Source: Absidia repens (lineage: Eukaryota > Mucoromycota > Mucoromycetes > Mucorales > Cunninghamellaceae). From it: a stretch of DNA of 64,000 bases. Of this stretch, positions 1 through 13,374 are shown in pieces; the stretch's first letter is position 1, and each line of letters begins with the position of its first letter. The DNA lies in assembly GCA_002105175.1 (NCBI GenBank), contig MCGE01000015.1:744001-808000 (forward strand), in the 5' to 3' direction. Made by a program: the position numbers and the translations under genes. Under the pieces are notes generated by a model, which made no database searches, was not told the DNA's origin, and was given only the letters and a program-made list of their open reading frames with translations.

Positions 1-69
1 ACTAGAGAGGTTGCTTTTTATATTTTTACTCTTTTTTTTTTTACTAATCTTTCTATTTAAATATTTTAG

Positions 70-248
70 GTCTGGTACCCTTCTTCCTCTGCTACTTTTC
101 GTACAAAATTGTCCGACGCTCCAAGGTCGTGCCTTTGGATGAATGCGATTTCGATACTGGTCGCGTCACTCGTATGGAAATTGAAGCCGAAGATGAAGAA
201 GACAAAAAGAAGAGTTGGTCCAAACGCTTGCTGAGCTTCGTGTCTTGA
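70..248 (+). CDS. Amino-acid permease, last exon (partial)
   Basis: This is the terminal exon of a gene that begins before the window. A T-rich stretch ends in TTTTAG at 64-69 and the reading frame then runs to TGA at 246-248. The peptide starts LVPFFLCYFSYKIV, a hydrophobic end of a last membrane helix. It continues with KVVPLDECDFDTGR, which matches the cytosolic tail of fungal general amino-acid permeases (APC superfamily, Gap1-like), and ends in an acidic then lysine-rich tail. The family imports amino acids with protons across the plasma membrane. Which substrate this one carries cannot be told from the tail. Confidence 0.8.
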
Positions 249-410
249 TCACTCTCCATTATTACATATCATACACACACATTTTTTTTTGTATAACATG
301 TCATTTTGCTTTTAGTTTACATATTTTTTTAATAAACATATTTATATCTTTTATATCATTTGAATTAGTCGTATATTTAGTTCGCTTTTCTGGATGGTCG
401 ACAGAATCTT

Positions 411-1150
411 TTTTCAAATCCCGCCCACGTGAATATTTATTGTTGTCCATGTTTTATTTTTCGCTCTCTTTTCTTTTACCCTTTTTTTTTTATATCTTTT
501 CTTTAATCCTTCACAATTGTGGCTCCTACGGAGTTGGGGTGGACTTTGATTAGTGTCAAGACTAGTTTAGAAGTGGATTCAGCGCAGGGAATACAAGATG
601 CATGGAGAAACCTTTTCATTTTGGATTCAGGATTTTGGACCACCAATTAGTTGGGCTTTTTGACGACTCCATTAGTTTAGTTTAGTGTTAGTTTACGTCC
701 ATAAATGAATAAAATATGTCTCTTTTTACGTACTTCTCGCATGTTTTGTGCTATAGATCCCTCTTTTACTGCATCTACTCCTTATGATGAGTGTTGACCG
801 TTGTTGTGCTTGGCTCCTTTGCTTCAATAAACGAGGACCATTTAATATTTCTCACGCTTTGCACTGTACATTACATTAGATCTCGTTTTACAAATGCGCT
901 TCTAGATTAGTGTTGATCATTCTTAAAATCTTACATTCGTTTCCCTCATGCTTCCTCCATAGATTCTTCAATTACAATGGATTCTCTCGCCTTTAGTTTT
1001 AGTACCTTCCAAATATGCTTTAATAAAATATGCTTTTTTATATGAACCGTTCTATGATACATTAAATCGCGATCAACGTCGATATTAGAGCTGTTTTGTG
1101 AGAGTCTTACCAAATACCACTTTATTAATACACCCGCTATGATCACTTCC
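411..1150 (+). repeat. CACGTG-headed dispersed repeat, copy 1
   Basis: The copy begins with CAAATCCCGCCCACGTG (416-431) and an ATATTTAT box, followed by a pyrimidine-rich block. Next come TAGATTAGT-like and ACTAGTTTAGAAG motifs, the family core (601-627, GGAGAAACC then TTTTCATTTTGGATTC), and an AATAAAATATG near 710. Similarity to the copy at 30050-30790 continues well beyond the AATAAA, through CCCTCATGC at 946 and a second AATAAA near 1023. There is no coding capacity. The ends are approximate because they were judged by eye. Confidence 0.7.
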
Positions 1151-1493
1151 CACCCAGAGCCTAATGACTGGTTAACCCTCTAATTTATCAACAGACAACG
1201 TAAAACCGTTTGGAACCGAAGTTTATAGTCTCACTGCATACATCGACTTGACGGTGTCTAGAGTATTACACTTAGTTTATACTAGAGTTTGAACAGCAAC
1301 CACATGTCGAAGCGTTGCTCTTTCATTGCACATGATGGTCTTTACTATACTATGCACTGTCTATATTATTTAAAATCACGCCACTAACTGCCATCTCATC
1401 TTTTTCATATTTCTGGAATATTTACTACACTGCTTTGATTTCATGTCTGCATATGGGTGATTCTGACTGTCAAGTCAGATGTATCTGGTCATG

Positions 1494-1494
<1 letters not shown>

Positions 1495-1535
<41 letters not shown>
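1495..1535. repeat. Poly(T) tract, 41 nt
   Basis: An uninterrupted run of 41 T, about 150 nt upstream of the PMS1 start codon. It could be part of the promoter as a nucleosome-disfavouring dA:dT tract, but nothing here proves a role. Confidence 0.9.
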
Positions 1536-1538
<3 letters not shown>

Positions 1539-1682
1539 TCCTGGGGATGTGGAACGCGGTGCCTTGACACGCTGGGCGGTCTTTCAAACATTTTCATTTT
1601 TATTTTCCCATTTCAATTTTTTTTCTTCTTTTTCTCGTGATCTCTTATCGTTATATTTTGACAGTTTTGTATTATATTATTC

Positions 1683-4600
1683 ATGACGGCGCAAGGAATA
1701 CAAGCCATTGATAAAGAATCTGTACACAGAATCTGCTCCGGGCAAGTTGTATTGGATTTATCTTCCGCTATGAAAGAACTGGTCGAAAACAGTATCGATG
1801 CCAAAGCAACTACAGTGGGTATGAAAAAAACAACAGTTGACAACAGCCTCGTCCTTTAGTGGTCGATGTTTTTTTATATTTACCGCTCTATTCTTTTGTA
1901 TTATTATTCTTGTAGAAATTATTTTCAAGGAAAATGGATTGGAAGGACTGGAAGTCATTGACAATGGTATTGGTGTGGATCCTTCAAACTATTCAAGCCT
2001 TGGTAAGTCATTCAATATGGTTTTGTAGTGATGACAGTTGAAACTCATGCAATTTTTTTTTCTTTTATTTTTTTTGGATGGGGGTTGCAAACGTAGCTCT
2101 GAAGCATTACACCTCTAAGATAACACAATTCAAGGATTTAGAAAAAGTCAGTACGTTTGGCTTTCGTGGTGAAGCTCTTAGTTCCTTGTGTGCGTTGGCA
2201 AAGTTGGTGGTGGTGACTGCAACAAAAGATCAGGCACCCAAAGGTGTGCGATTGGAATACGACCATCAAGGACACCTGATATCTCAAACGCCTGTGGCTC
2301 GATCAATGGGTACGACGATACAATTACAAGATTTATTCCACTCTTTACCGGTGCGACAACGGGAATTCAAACGAAATATCAAACGCGACTACAGCAAGGC
2401 TCTTTCTGTGATTCAGGCGTATGGAATCATTTCTACAGGCGTCAGAGTTGTAGCAAGTAACCAACCAGCGAAAGGGTACGATCATTAATATATGAGTACA
2501 TTGCTTTTTCTTCCTGCTGACCACTCACCTTTTATTCCTCATTCTCCTTTCTTATCTTAGATCAAAAATGCGTGTGTTGTCAACGAATGGTAGTGATTCT
2601 GTTCGGGAAAATCTCGCAAATGTCTTTGGGGCCAAAATCACTACACAAGTATTGCCGTTTGAAGTGAATTTGGAATCATCAGATGAAAATCAAGATAACT
2701 CGGATACCAGGTTGGTTGCGTCAAAAGAGAAAAAGAAAAAGAAAAGTCATGTTATATACAAGAAACTGAACTCGATTATCTAAAATTAGTCATGGAACTG
2801 TCACGGGCTTTATATCAAAACCTGAATTTGGCATGGGCAGGCAAAAATCTGATCGGCAATACTTTTATATCAATGGAAGGCCATGCCTTTTACCAAAGGT
2901 AAATATATAATATGGGAAGTGTATGTTAACTTGATCATATTAATGATGCCTTCTTTTATCTATAGATGTCCAAGGCATTCAACGAAGTCTACAGGAACTT
3001 TATCTCAAATCAATACCCATTTGTTGTGGCGAACTTCAAAATATCACCAGGTACGAGACGAGCTACTGGAATAGATTTACTCATATGAAAGTTTACTTAT
3101 ATCAATTTTGAATTATTGACAGATTCGTACGATGTTAATGTTAGTCCGGACAAACGCACAATTTTCTTACACAATGAAAAACAGCTTTCGGAAACTATTG
3201 TGGTAAGTTTATGCATATACTTTTAGAAAGTGATTTTGATTATACGCATGCTTACTTATTTATTCTCCTGCAGTCTGATCTGACGAGTCAACTGGAACCA
3301 AGTAGATCTACCTTTGACGTCAACCCACTTCTCTCTCTAAAGGACAGATCAACGTTAGGAAAACAACACACTAACAATGACAACAACAACGATGATAGTG
3401 ATACGAGTAACAGTACCAGTTCGAACACCAGCAGGCGCAGGACACTCACCTCTTCATCCGATGCGACGATACAACTAGCCTCTTTTGCACATACATCAGG
3501 GTCAGCATATCGACCGTCAGCTTCCACGAAAGCGAATGGAACTACAACAAAAGCAGTCAGTAAACGGCAAGCAACCAGTACACTAATGAACTACGTTAAA
3601 CGGTCAAAACCGACAGATATCAATACCGACACAGATGATTCCAACCTGGAAGTTGAAACAGTAACAATCACCGACATGGGAAGGAATGGCGCCGTAGAAA
3701 CATCCAGTATAGCAGACATGGAAGAAGACGAACTCGACGACGACGATGATGATGATGATGACGACGATGAGGGGCTACCATCAAGCGACATTACACCTAT
3801 CAGAAATATGTGGAATTCTATCGACGATTGTGTCCTTATCGACTTGGAGCTATCACACTTGGGAAGGAGACCGGCATTACTACAATCGGCAACACACGAA
3901 GACGCCAATATGACGGCATTGGAATCCTCTTTAAAACATGCAAGTTTACGCACTGACGACAATGAATTGGCGACAGCAGCATTGAACAGGGTGATCAACA
4001 AGCAAGATTTCTCTCGTATCAAGGTGATTGGACAATTTAATCTTGGCTTCATCGTTGGGCTTCTGGACGGCCATGACCTTTTTATTATTGATCAGCATGC
4101 ATCCGATGAAAAATACAACTTTGAAACTCTACAGAAAACAACTCAGCTTAAGGGGCAGCAGTTGATTAGGTAAGAAGTGTACAGTAGTGGATGGGATGCA
4201 TATAAGCCAGTAGACTGATGAATGCAATTGACAATTTTAGGCCACAAGCTATTGATATGACGGCGTCGGAGGAGCTTTTGGCCATGGACAATTTGAATAT
4301 TTTCAAAGCGAATGGATTCAATATGAAAGTGGATGAAGATGCTGAACCAACAAAACGGATTTCAGTGTTATCACAGCCTTTTAGTGAAAATACAATGTTG
4401 AACAAAGCAGGTACGATTTAAAAAGAAGCAACACCAAATATTTTTTTCTTCAAGTTCCTTTACTGAACTGTCCCTCCCTCCGCTCCTTTTTTTTTTTTTT
4501 TGTGATGGTTGTAGATATTAGTGAACTCATATACCTCATCCGTGAAAGGCCCGGTGAAATGGTTCGTTGCAGCCGGATTAGATCAATGTTTGCATCCAGG

Positions 4601-4963
4601 GCATGTCGAAAATCTTACATGATTGGTGATCATTTGGATATGAAACAGATGTTGAAGGTTAGTAAGAAAGGGTCTTGCAGTGTTTGATGGTTGTTTGTTC
4701 TAACGACTCCATTTCATATCATCACAATCTATAGATTGTTCGTCACATGGGTGAAATCGATCAGCCTTGGGTAAGTTTTTTTTCTTATACGTATATAGTG
4801 ATCACATATTCAAAGAAATTTATTTTATTATGCTACTTTATTTTAGAATTGCCCACATGGCCGACCAACAATGCGTCATTTGATGACCATAGGAAACCTC
4901 AAGAAGAAAGCAAACATCCTTCATCGACGGTCTCCTTCATGTCGTGGATCGTTATTTGCGTAG
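1683..4963 (+). CDS. PMS1: DNA mismatch repair endonuclease PMS1 (MutL homologue, human PMS2 type)
   Basis: Twelve coding exons join in frame to 795 residues: 1683-1818, 1916-2002, 2097-2475, 2561-2710, 2790-2898, 2966-3050, 3123-3202, 3274-4169, 4241-4410, 4515-4657, 4735-4770, 4847-4963. The N-terminal GHKL ATPase domain shows [17 protein letters not shown] and [10 protein letters not shown]. The variable linker in exon 8 is Ser/Asn/Thr-rich and has an aspartate run. The C-terminal MutL domain carries the metal-binding endonuclease motif [12 protein letters not shown] (from about residue 615), then FASRACRKS and [10 protein letters not shown]. The protein pairs with Mlh1 as MutL-alpha and nicks the daughter strand during mismatch repair in the nucleus. 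All key motifs are intact, and the length is close to the 860-870 residues of yeast and human relatives. Confidence 0.95.
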
Positions 4964-5430
4964 TTTATATATATTTACTTTGTACATGTTTGTTTTTTTA
5001 TACATATATCAATAAAACACTTTATTTTGACTCTTACTCAATCGCCTTCTGATATCGGTTATGACATATGTAATATATATTTTGTAAGACTTCGTAAAAG
5101 TTGGTTTTATCGAGGAAAGCTTGTGACGGGAAAAAAAAAGGTCAGATGTTTATGATCGTATTTTGACTTCAGTTTTTTTACTGCTTCGTGCTATATTATT
5201 ACATTGATATGAGTTGGTGAATTGGTGACAGGAGTCTTTGAGAAATAGTGGGAGAGGATTCATGTTATCCGGGGTTTGAAACCAACCCCTCACTTTACTG
5301 TTTTTAAATAACAACAAAATAGAAATGATAAAAAAACTTGACCAAAGGATGGGAAAGTGCGGAAAAAAAAAATGGACAATAGAGATACCGTAGATTGATA
5401 AAGTTGGTGGGGGGGGTTCAAAGTGGAGAC
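4964..5430. other. Intergenic region between PMS1 and RPL41
   Basis: The PMS1 polyadenylation signal AATAAA lies at about 5011. Further on are a GGGGTT/AACCCC inverted repeat (5271-5289) and a G-run with GGGGGGGTTC (about 5411-5420), both upstream of the RPL41 TATA box. No gene was seen. Confidence 0.6.
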
Positions 5431-5436
5431 TATAAA
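5431..5436 (+). promoter_or_regulatory. Probable TATA box of RPL41
   Basis: TATAAA lies 140 nt upstream of the split start codon. The pyrimidine-rich initiator stretch TTCTTTCCCCTCAAACTC lies near 5543-5560, as is usual for ribosomal-protein genes. The assignment is positional inference. Confidence 0.5.
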
Positions 5437-5576
5437 TCCGTATACAGCCAAACTAAAAAGGCCAATACCCAGCATGCAGCGGTCTTTGAATATTAACGGG
5501 CGTGAATATAAACAGAATTCATCTGGCCAACTATTGTTTTTAGTTCTTTCCCCTCAAACTCGTTTCTGATTTTAAT

Positions 5577-5726
5577 AGTAAGTAAATCATCCATCCATCC
5601 ATCCATCCATCCAACACCTTATTAATCCATCGTACTTTGTGTTTTTTAGTGAGAGATAAGTGGAAGAAGAAAAGACAAAGACGTCTCAAGGCCAAGAGAA
5701 AGAAGATGAGAGCCAGATCCAAATAG
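5577..5726 (+). CDS. RPL41: 60S ribosomal protein L41 (eL41), start codon split by an intron
   Basis: Exon 5650-5726 reads TG AGA GAT AAG and so on, ending AGA GCC AGA TCC AAA TAG. Joined to the A at 5577, it gives a 25-residue, Lys/Arg-rich peptide that starts MRDKWKKKRQRRLK and ends KKMRARSK. This is unmistakably eL41, whose usual length is 25 residues. The intron (5578-5649, 72 nt) has a GTAAGT donor and a TTTTTTAG acceptor and contains an ATCC microsatellite (5589-5612). The first coding exon therefore contributes one base, the A of ATG. eL41 is a tiny helix of the large ribosomal subunit at the subunit bridge. An in-frame ATG further on would leave only six residues, so the split ATG is the only start that gives the full protein. 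Confidence 0.93.
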
Positions 5727-6151
5727 ACAACTCGCTCCCAACAACATGATAGTGGAATAGCTGGGTGATATTATCTCTGGTGTATACAATGGCAAATGCG
5801 GAACTCCAACGAACTAGTTTATTATATATTATTGTCTATCATTTTAGTCTTTTCCCTTCATTGTTTATATTTGAATAATAAATTTTCTATTTATTCTTGT
5901 ATCAAATTATGTATGCGTTGTGTGTGTATGTATAGTATTGTGCTGGAGGTGGACTTTAGGTGGATCACCTTCTACACTTTTCCTTCGTTTTCGTTATTCA
6001 ACGACCGCTGCTTTTTTTTTTTTTTGTTTCTTCCTTTATTTTATCCCACTTCCGTCTTTTTTTTTTTTTTTTTTGTCTTTACATTCCTCACTCTTTTTTT
6101 TTTCTTATCATTGGTCAACTTGACTGTATCTCAATTTTTGCTGTGACCTGA
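5727..6151. other. RPL41 3' region and GCN5 leader
   Basis: There are AATAAA-like signals at 5873-5882 for RPL41, then a strongly pyrimidine-rich leader with several T runs up to the GCN5 ATG. No other gene was seen. Confidence 0.5.
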
Positions 6152-8891
<2,740 letters not shown>

Positions 8892-11261
8892 ATTCATTTT
8901 TTTGTAGATATTAGTTTATCTCCCTTATTTATTCTTTTTATTAGTCTTAGTATTACTCCCCTATGAAATGATTATGCTTTGTTTTAGTTATAGGTTTATA
9001 AATTTTAGAAAAAGCATTTAGTTGAAATTTAGTTGCATTTATTCATTCCTCAACCGAAATAATAATAATAAAAAAGATGTACATAGCGGAAATAACTTTT
9101 ATGTGAACGTTGTGACGATATTATGGTGCATTTCAGCAAAGAACATTTTTATATTCAATCTTTTTTTTCGCAAACATTGGATGCACCAAGTGTCAGGCTA
9201 GGGGCGATGAAATGAGTGGCCCCACTAATTTGCATCTCAATAGACAGCGGTGTTTTGTGCTTGCCTGGCTTCAGTTTGGGCTTCCTTTTTTTTCATTATA
9301 TCACACACAAAATAGAAAAAATAAAAAATACGGAGTTGAAAGAATATAGGATGTCTAGACTAGTGGAGGTTGTGTTGGTGGGACGGTCTAGGTTGACTGA
9401 TATGAGAAGTGCTCTAGAGCGGAAATACAATCATATTTCGTAGCAAGTGACCTATAACTGTCAACTAGTCGTTAAATCTCAGGGTAGGGGAAAGTAATCA
9501 TAGAAAGATTAAAAGGTGATTTAAAATGCTCTACTGTATAGCGACGACTATACGCACATCATGACCTATATTCATTGATATGATTGATCGAGCGGAAGGA
9601 TGGCTATTTTTAATAGTACGTGATCTAAGACTGCCAATCAGTCCGTGTACATGTAGGGGGGTGAAGGAAGTTAAAGTAAATGAACTAGAAGGTAAGTACT
9701 TTGTAGAACACACAAAATAACTATTATTTCTCATCAGATGGGTCACAGTATGATTAATTATTTATTATAATAAGAAAAAAACATATTTATTGTAGCATAT
9801 TTGGTATATACTAAACTAGTATAGAGACGGGGCCATTGTAATAGTTGACTCAACTGGAAGGATCTATTGGGGGCGGGGAGAGGGAAAGTATGAAGGAGAC
9901 TAACGCGACATTTGAAGAATGGTCAATGCTAGTCTAAAGGACATTGTAAAATGGGGGATTATGTATTGTAAAAACATGTAAAAGACTAGAATATGTCTTT
10001 GTTTTGTTTTTTATTGAAACAACAAAACGATCAAAACTAATCAAACCGGATTAACAAACGAAATCTACTGTGTAAAACATGAGGGAAACTAATGGACATA
10101 TTTCATTGATAGAAGTAAAAAGAAACATATTTTATTCAGATATGTATACAAACTATGGACAAAGTAACACTAACCTAAGCTAATGGAGGCAACGAAAGCC
10201 CAACTAATGGTTGTCGCACATTCTGAATGCAAAATGAAAGGGTTTCCCCATGCATCTTGTAATCCCGAGCTGAAACCCCTTTTAAACTAGTCCTAATACA
10301 ATTATAGGTCCATAATAACCCCATAGAAGTTAAATGGTGAAGAAAAAATGGAAGTGAAAAATAAAAAGAAAAAAGAGAGCCGAAAAAATAAAACCGGCAG
10401 GGGAGTGAAAAATAAAAATGTTTCACGTGGGCGGCATTTGAAATGCTTTCTGTGATCTAACGCTGAACTGCAGGTCCAGCTATTTCCCTGATTTTTTTTT
10501 TCATTTCGCAGCAATCAAAAAAAATACACAAAAGATGGTTCCAGAATACTACTTTCCTCCTGAATATATCATGGATAATCAATCAGAATAACGATATTCC
10601 CCACAGTGGCGATACGACTTTGTTTTCTCGTTGATATCGTAATTGTGGGGTGTTACTGTAATACAGATAAACGTCGGCGGGTCATTGTTCAGCAACCGAT
10701 ACATCCGCCAATGATTTTTTGGAAATTTGGAAATGTGACGTGAGAGTGTCATGAGTATTGTCCATTCAACTGACAAAGTGGCCAGCTTTATATTACAAGT
10801 TTTGCAAAGAGAGACTGGGTACAGAGCACCAAATTAATATGAAATAGTATTTAATAATAGTATTGTATCTTACTAATGCTTGACTAAATTATCCTCAATA
10901 CATTTGATTAGTAATACATAATTAAAGTGGCATGATATGTATGACAAAAAAAGAGAGGGGCTGTGGAGAATGGATGATGAGAAATTATCGTAATTACACG
11001 CATTTTGATGATGTAATTGTGTGTGATTGGATGATACAACAATGATATAAAGTGATCAAGATATTCATGCAACAATAAGCCAGGTTGTGCATGAGAGATC
11101 TACCGTAGAAAAACAGTCATATTGTGAGAGTATTTTTTAAGAGACGCATAATGCCAAGATTTTATTGATAAAAGAAACAATTTGGGGTAATGGGAATTGA
11201 GTACTAATACTACTGACTACCAGAACGAAAACTAATAAAAAAATACAGTATGTATTGTCAT
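8892..11261. other. Gene-poor region with one minus-strand repeat copy
   Basis: Most of the stretch is the repeat at about 9440-10445. On both sides the sequence is AT-rich, with short ORFs that resemble nothing known. The 3' region of the GST gene lies at the right end. No RNA gene was recognised. Confidence 0.55.
9440..10445 (-). repeat. CACGTG-headed dispersed repeat, copy 3 (inverted)
   Basis: Read on the minus strand it begins TTTCAAATGCCGCCCACGTG (10423-10442 region). It then passes a pyrimidine-rich block and the core (10228-10257) and reaches an AATAAAATATG equivalent near 10130. It continues for about 700 nt with blocks shared with the copy at 38000-39010, for example TACGCACATCATGACCTATA at 9551 against CGCGCACAACACGACCTATA at 38140. 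Non-coding. Confidence 0.7.
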
Positions 11262-12305
11262 TTATTGGGGATTTGCGGCAGGAGGGGCAAGATGGGTGTA
11301 TTTTTCCATTTTGTTCCACCAGTTACGAAGAGTATCATCAGGGAAGACATCCAAAAGAGTTGATTCAAAATATATCTTGACGAAGGGTTGCCAACATTTT
11401 GTAACAAGAAGCCAAAGTGACATCAGCGAATCCGACTGTAATAAAAGTAAAAAAAGAATGGATGAACGTCAGCGTCATTAAATCCACCCTTTCCTTTTTG
11501 TTACTGTTTACCTTTTTCACCGTTCAAATATGGGTATTCTTGAAGAGTGGTATGGACAAATCCCAAAGCAGACTTGATAGAAGCCAAGTGAGTAGCTGGA
11601 TCACCTGCAAATTGTTCCAAAGTCATCTTGAAGGTGGCTTCCCGGTTTTCGCGGAACCAATCTTGGATTGGTTGCGGGCTACATTTCTTGTGGATGGTAA
11701 ATAGGCATAATTTGAAGATCGGAAACAAAAGAGAGATATGAATGTATTTGTACAGGAAGAACTGAAGACCTTCATTGTCACCCTTGATCAATCTTGGGGT
11801 GTTCGGGTAAGCGGTATCCAAATACTTGACAATTTCCCACGAATCTTGGACTGCGTGATCATCGTCTTGACTGTTCTGCTGTACAATCACTGGTACCGTA
11901 GGTCGAACGCCAGTCTTTCTATATATATATATAAAGAATATAAATGAAGAATGATTTAGTTTGATTTATATACAACACAAAAAAAAAAAAAAGCCAATTG
12001 AAGTCCACTGCCATCAAGGGCAATATTCAGTTCAACTTACGTGATGTCAGGTATTTTTGAATGAACATCAAAGAAGGTAAGCCATTCTGTTTCGTATTCA
12101 AGTCCCTAATATGTAAAAGAAGCATGCAGTGTCGAGGTTAGCGTTGTGCTGACTTCCTCTTTTTTTTAATGGGAGTTCGCGAAAAGACACAGCCTGTATA
12201 GGCATAGCCTACCTTTATATTCAAAGCAATACGAGCCTTAAGGGTATTGGGACTCCATATTTCGTCTTTAGTGTCCAACGTAAGATCATATAATGTGATA
12301 GCCAT
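11262..12305 (-). CDS. Glutathione S-transferase-like protein (beta-etherase/LigE-type), one apparent frame break
   Basis: Four exons on the minus strand: 12213-12305, 12041-12105, 11512-11918, 11262-11435. The thioredoxin-like N-terminal domain begins MAITLYDLTLDTKDEIWSPN and has RPTVPVIV, which carries the cis-Pro. The helical C-terminal domain includes CSPQPIQDWFRENRE and ADVTLASCYKMLATLRQ. It resembles the fungal LigE-like GST branch, which uses glutathione on small electrophiles or ether bonds. The substrate is unknown. The written frame stops at TGA (11365-11367), directly after a run of four A on the plus strand (11367-11370). Dropping one base restores an open frame with a normal ending (DVFPDDTLRNWWNKMEKY) to TAA at 11262. 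The protein is 211 residues as written or 245 if restored. It is divergent from the His-rich gene. Confidence 0.82.
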
Positions 12306-12639
12306 GTTATTTTTTAAGAGAGAAACAAGGAAGAAAGAAAGACAGTAAAAACGTTCCTTTATATTGGAACAAGACAAAAAAAATTATGGGGAGTTTTTAG
12401 AATCCCGCCAAGCATCAAACGAAAATGGTAATGAAGATCTTATTGGCCCAGGCTCACCAAGATAAAAAGGACAACAACCGTTCCTTGATTTTCCGCATCT
12501 TTTTTTAAATCGTTCAAAAATGGAATCACTTCTTCCTTTCTGAATTTTTTCTCCTTTTTTCCATTTTCTCCACCTATTTATCCTTTCTTTTCTCTTCAAC
12601 ACCACCTTACTCTTCTTATTATTCTGTATTATTCAAACT
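12306..12639. promoter_or_regulatory. Short shared promoter between GST and His-rich gene
   Basis: Only 334 nt separate the two divergent start codons. The right half is C/T-rich on the plus strand, as expected for the leader of the His-rich gene. The left half is A-rich on the plus strand, hence T-rich for the GST leader. Co-regulation is an inference. Confidence 0.5.
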
Positions 12640-13374
12640 ATGACAGACACGAACACCGGTGATTGTAGCTTTGCTTTCTTACCGCTCACGTCAGACGATC
12701 CCGAGCCACCATTGGACGACGGTAATGATGACACTATGGATGGCACTGATGAGGACATGACACCAAAAACGATAACACCATGTTGGGTAGACGATTCTGT
12801 GTGCCAAGAAAACCTGATGGACATCATGACATTGACGCCCGACGTGGCAACAACAGATAGCGGGAACCACATTATTGGAAGCATCCACCTCTTCTTTGAA
12901 GAAATTGGCCATCTTACTGAAGAACCACAACCTATTGACCCTAGTAAAGATTATGTGGCAGAATATCACGAACGATTAGAATCACAACAACAGCGCTACA
13001 AGAAAAGTCGCCGTCATCATATCGAAATCAGTCGCATCCCTTCTTTACTAGATGATAATGATACAACTGTCTCTGGCATCTCTTCTTCTTCTTCTTCTTT
13101 CATTCAGCATCACCATGACAATGACTATTGTCATAACCACCATAACCACCAGGCAGAAAATCATCATCACCATCATCATCATCATCATCACCATCATATG
13201 GATAGTCATCACCCATCTCAGCACCAGCATCATCCCTCTGACATACGCTCCCCGTACTTTTTAGGCGGAAACCACCAATATGATCACCATCCGCATCAAC
13301 CCTACAACTACGGACTCGCTGCCCTCTCAGGTTTGGACAAGCACCACCGTCACCGACATCAGCCACTTCATTAG
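12640..13374 (+). CDS. Histidine-rich protein of unknown function
   Basis: A single-exon frame of 244 residues after a long C/T-rich leader, with the first ATG at 12640. Residues 1-45 are acidic (Asp/Glu/Pro-rich). Residues 45-140 contain LMDIMTLTP, HLFFEEIGHL and YVAEYHERLESQQQRYKKSRRHH, which look helical. The last 90 residues are extremely rich in His, with a run of 12 and many HH pairs, as well as Gln, Tyr and Pro. There is no signal peptide or membrane segment, and I do not recognise a family. The His-rich tail could bind zinc, nickel or copper, or mark a nuclear-speckle or condensate protein. Both are inference. It is probably real because the frame is long and intact and has a typical leader and 3' end. 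Confidence 0.65.
   Translation: MTDTNTGDCSFAFLPLTSDDPEPPLDDGNDDTMDGTDEDMTPKTITPCWVDDSVCQENLMDIMTLTPDVATTDSGNHIIGSIHLFFEEIGHLTEEPQPIDPSKDYVAEYHERLESQQQRYKKSRRHHIEISRIPSLLDDNDTTVSGISSSSSSFIQHHHDNDYCHNHHNHQAENHHHHHHHHHHHHMDSHHPSQHQHHPSDIRSPYFLGGNHQYDHHPHQPYNYGLAALSGLDKHHRHRHQPLH

Larger units (their letters stand above)
249..1682. other. Intergenic region between the permease and PMS1
   Basis: No supported gene. The first part is the T-rich 3' region of the permease. From about 411 to 1150 lies a copy of the CACGTG-headed repeat family. A run of 41 T (1495-1535) follows, then a pyrimidine-rich leader directly before the PMS1 start. ORFs here are short and without family resemblance. Confidence 0.6.

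Noticed and set aside
411..1150. Intact LTR retrotransposon or DNA transposon
   Set aside because: No reverse transcriptase, integrase, RNase H or transposase motif was found in any frame near any repeat copy.
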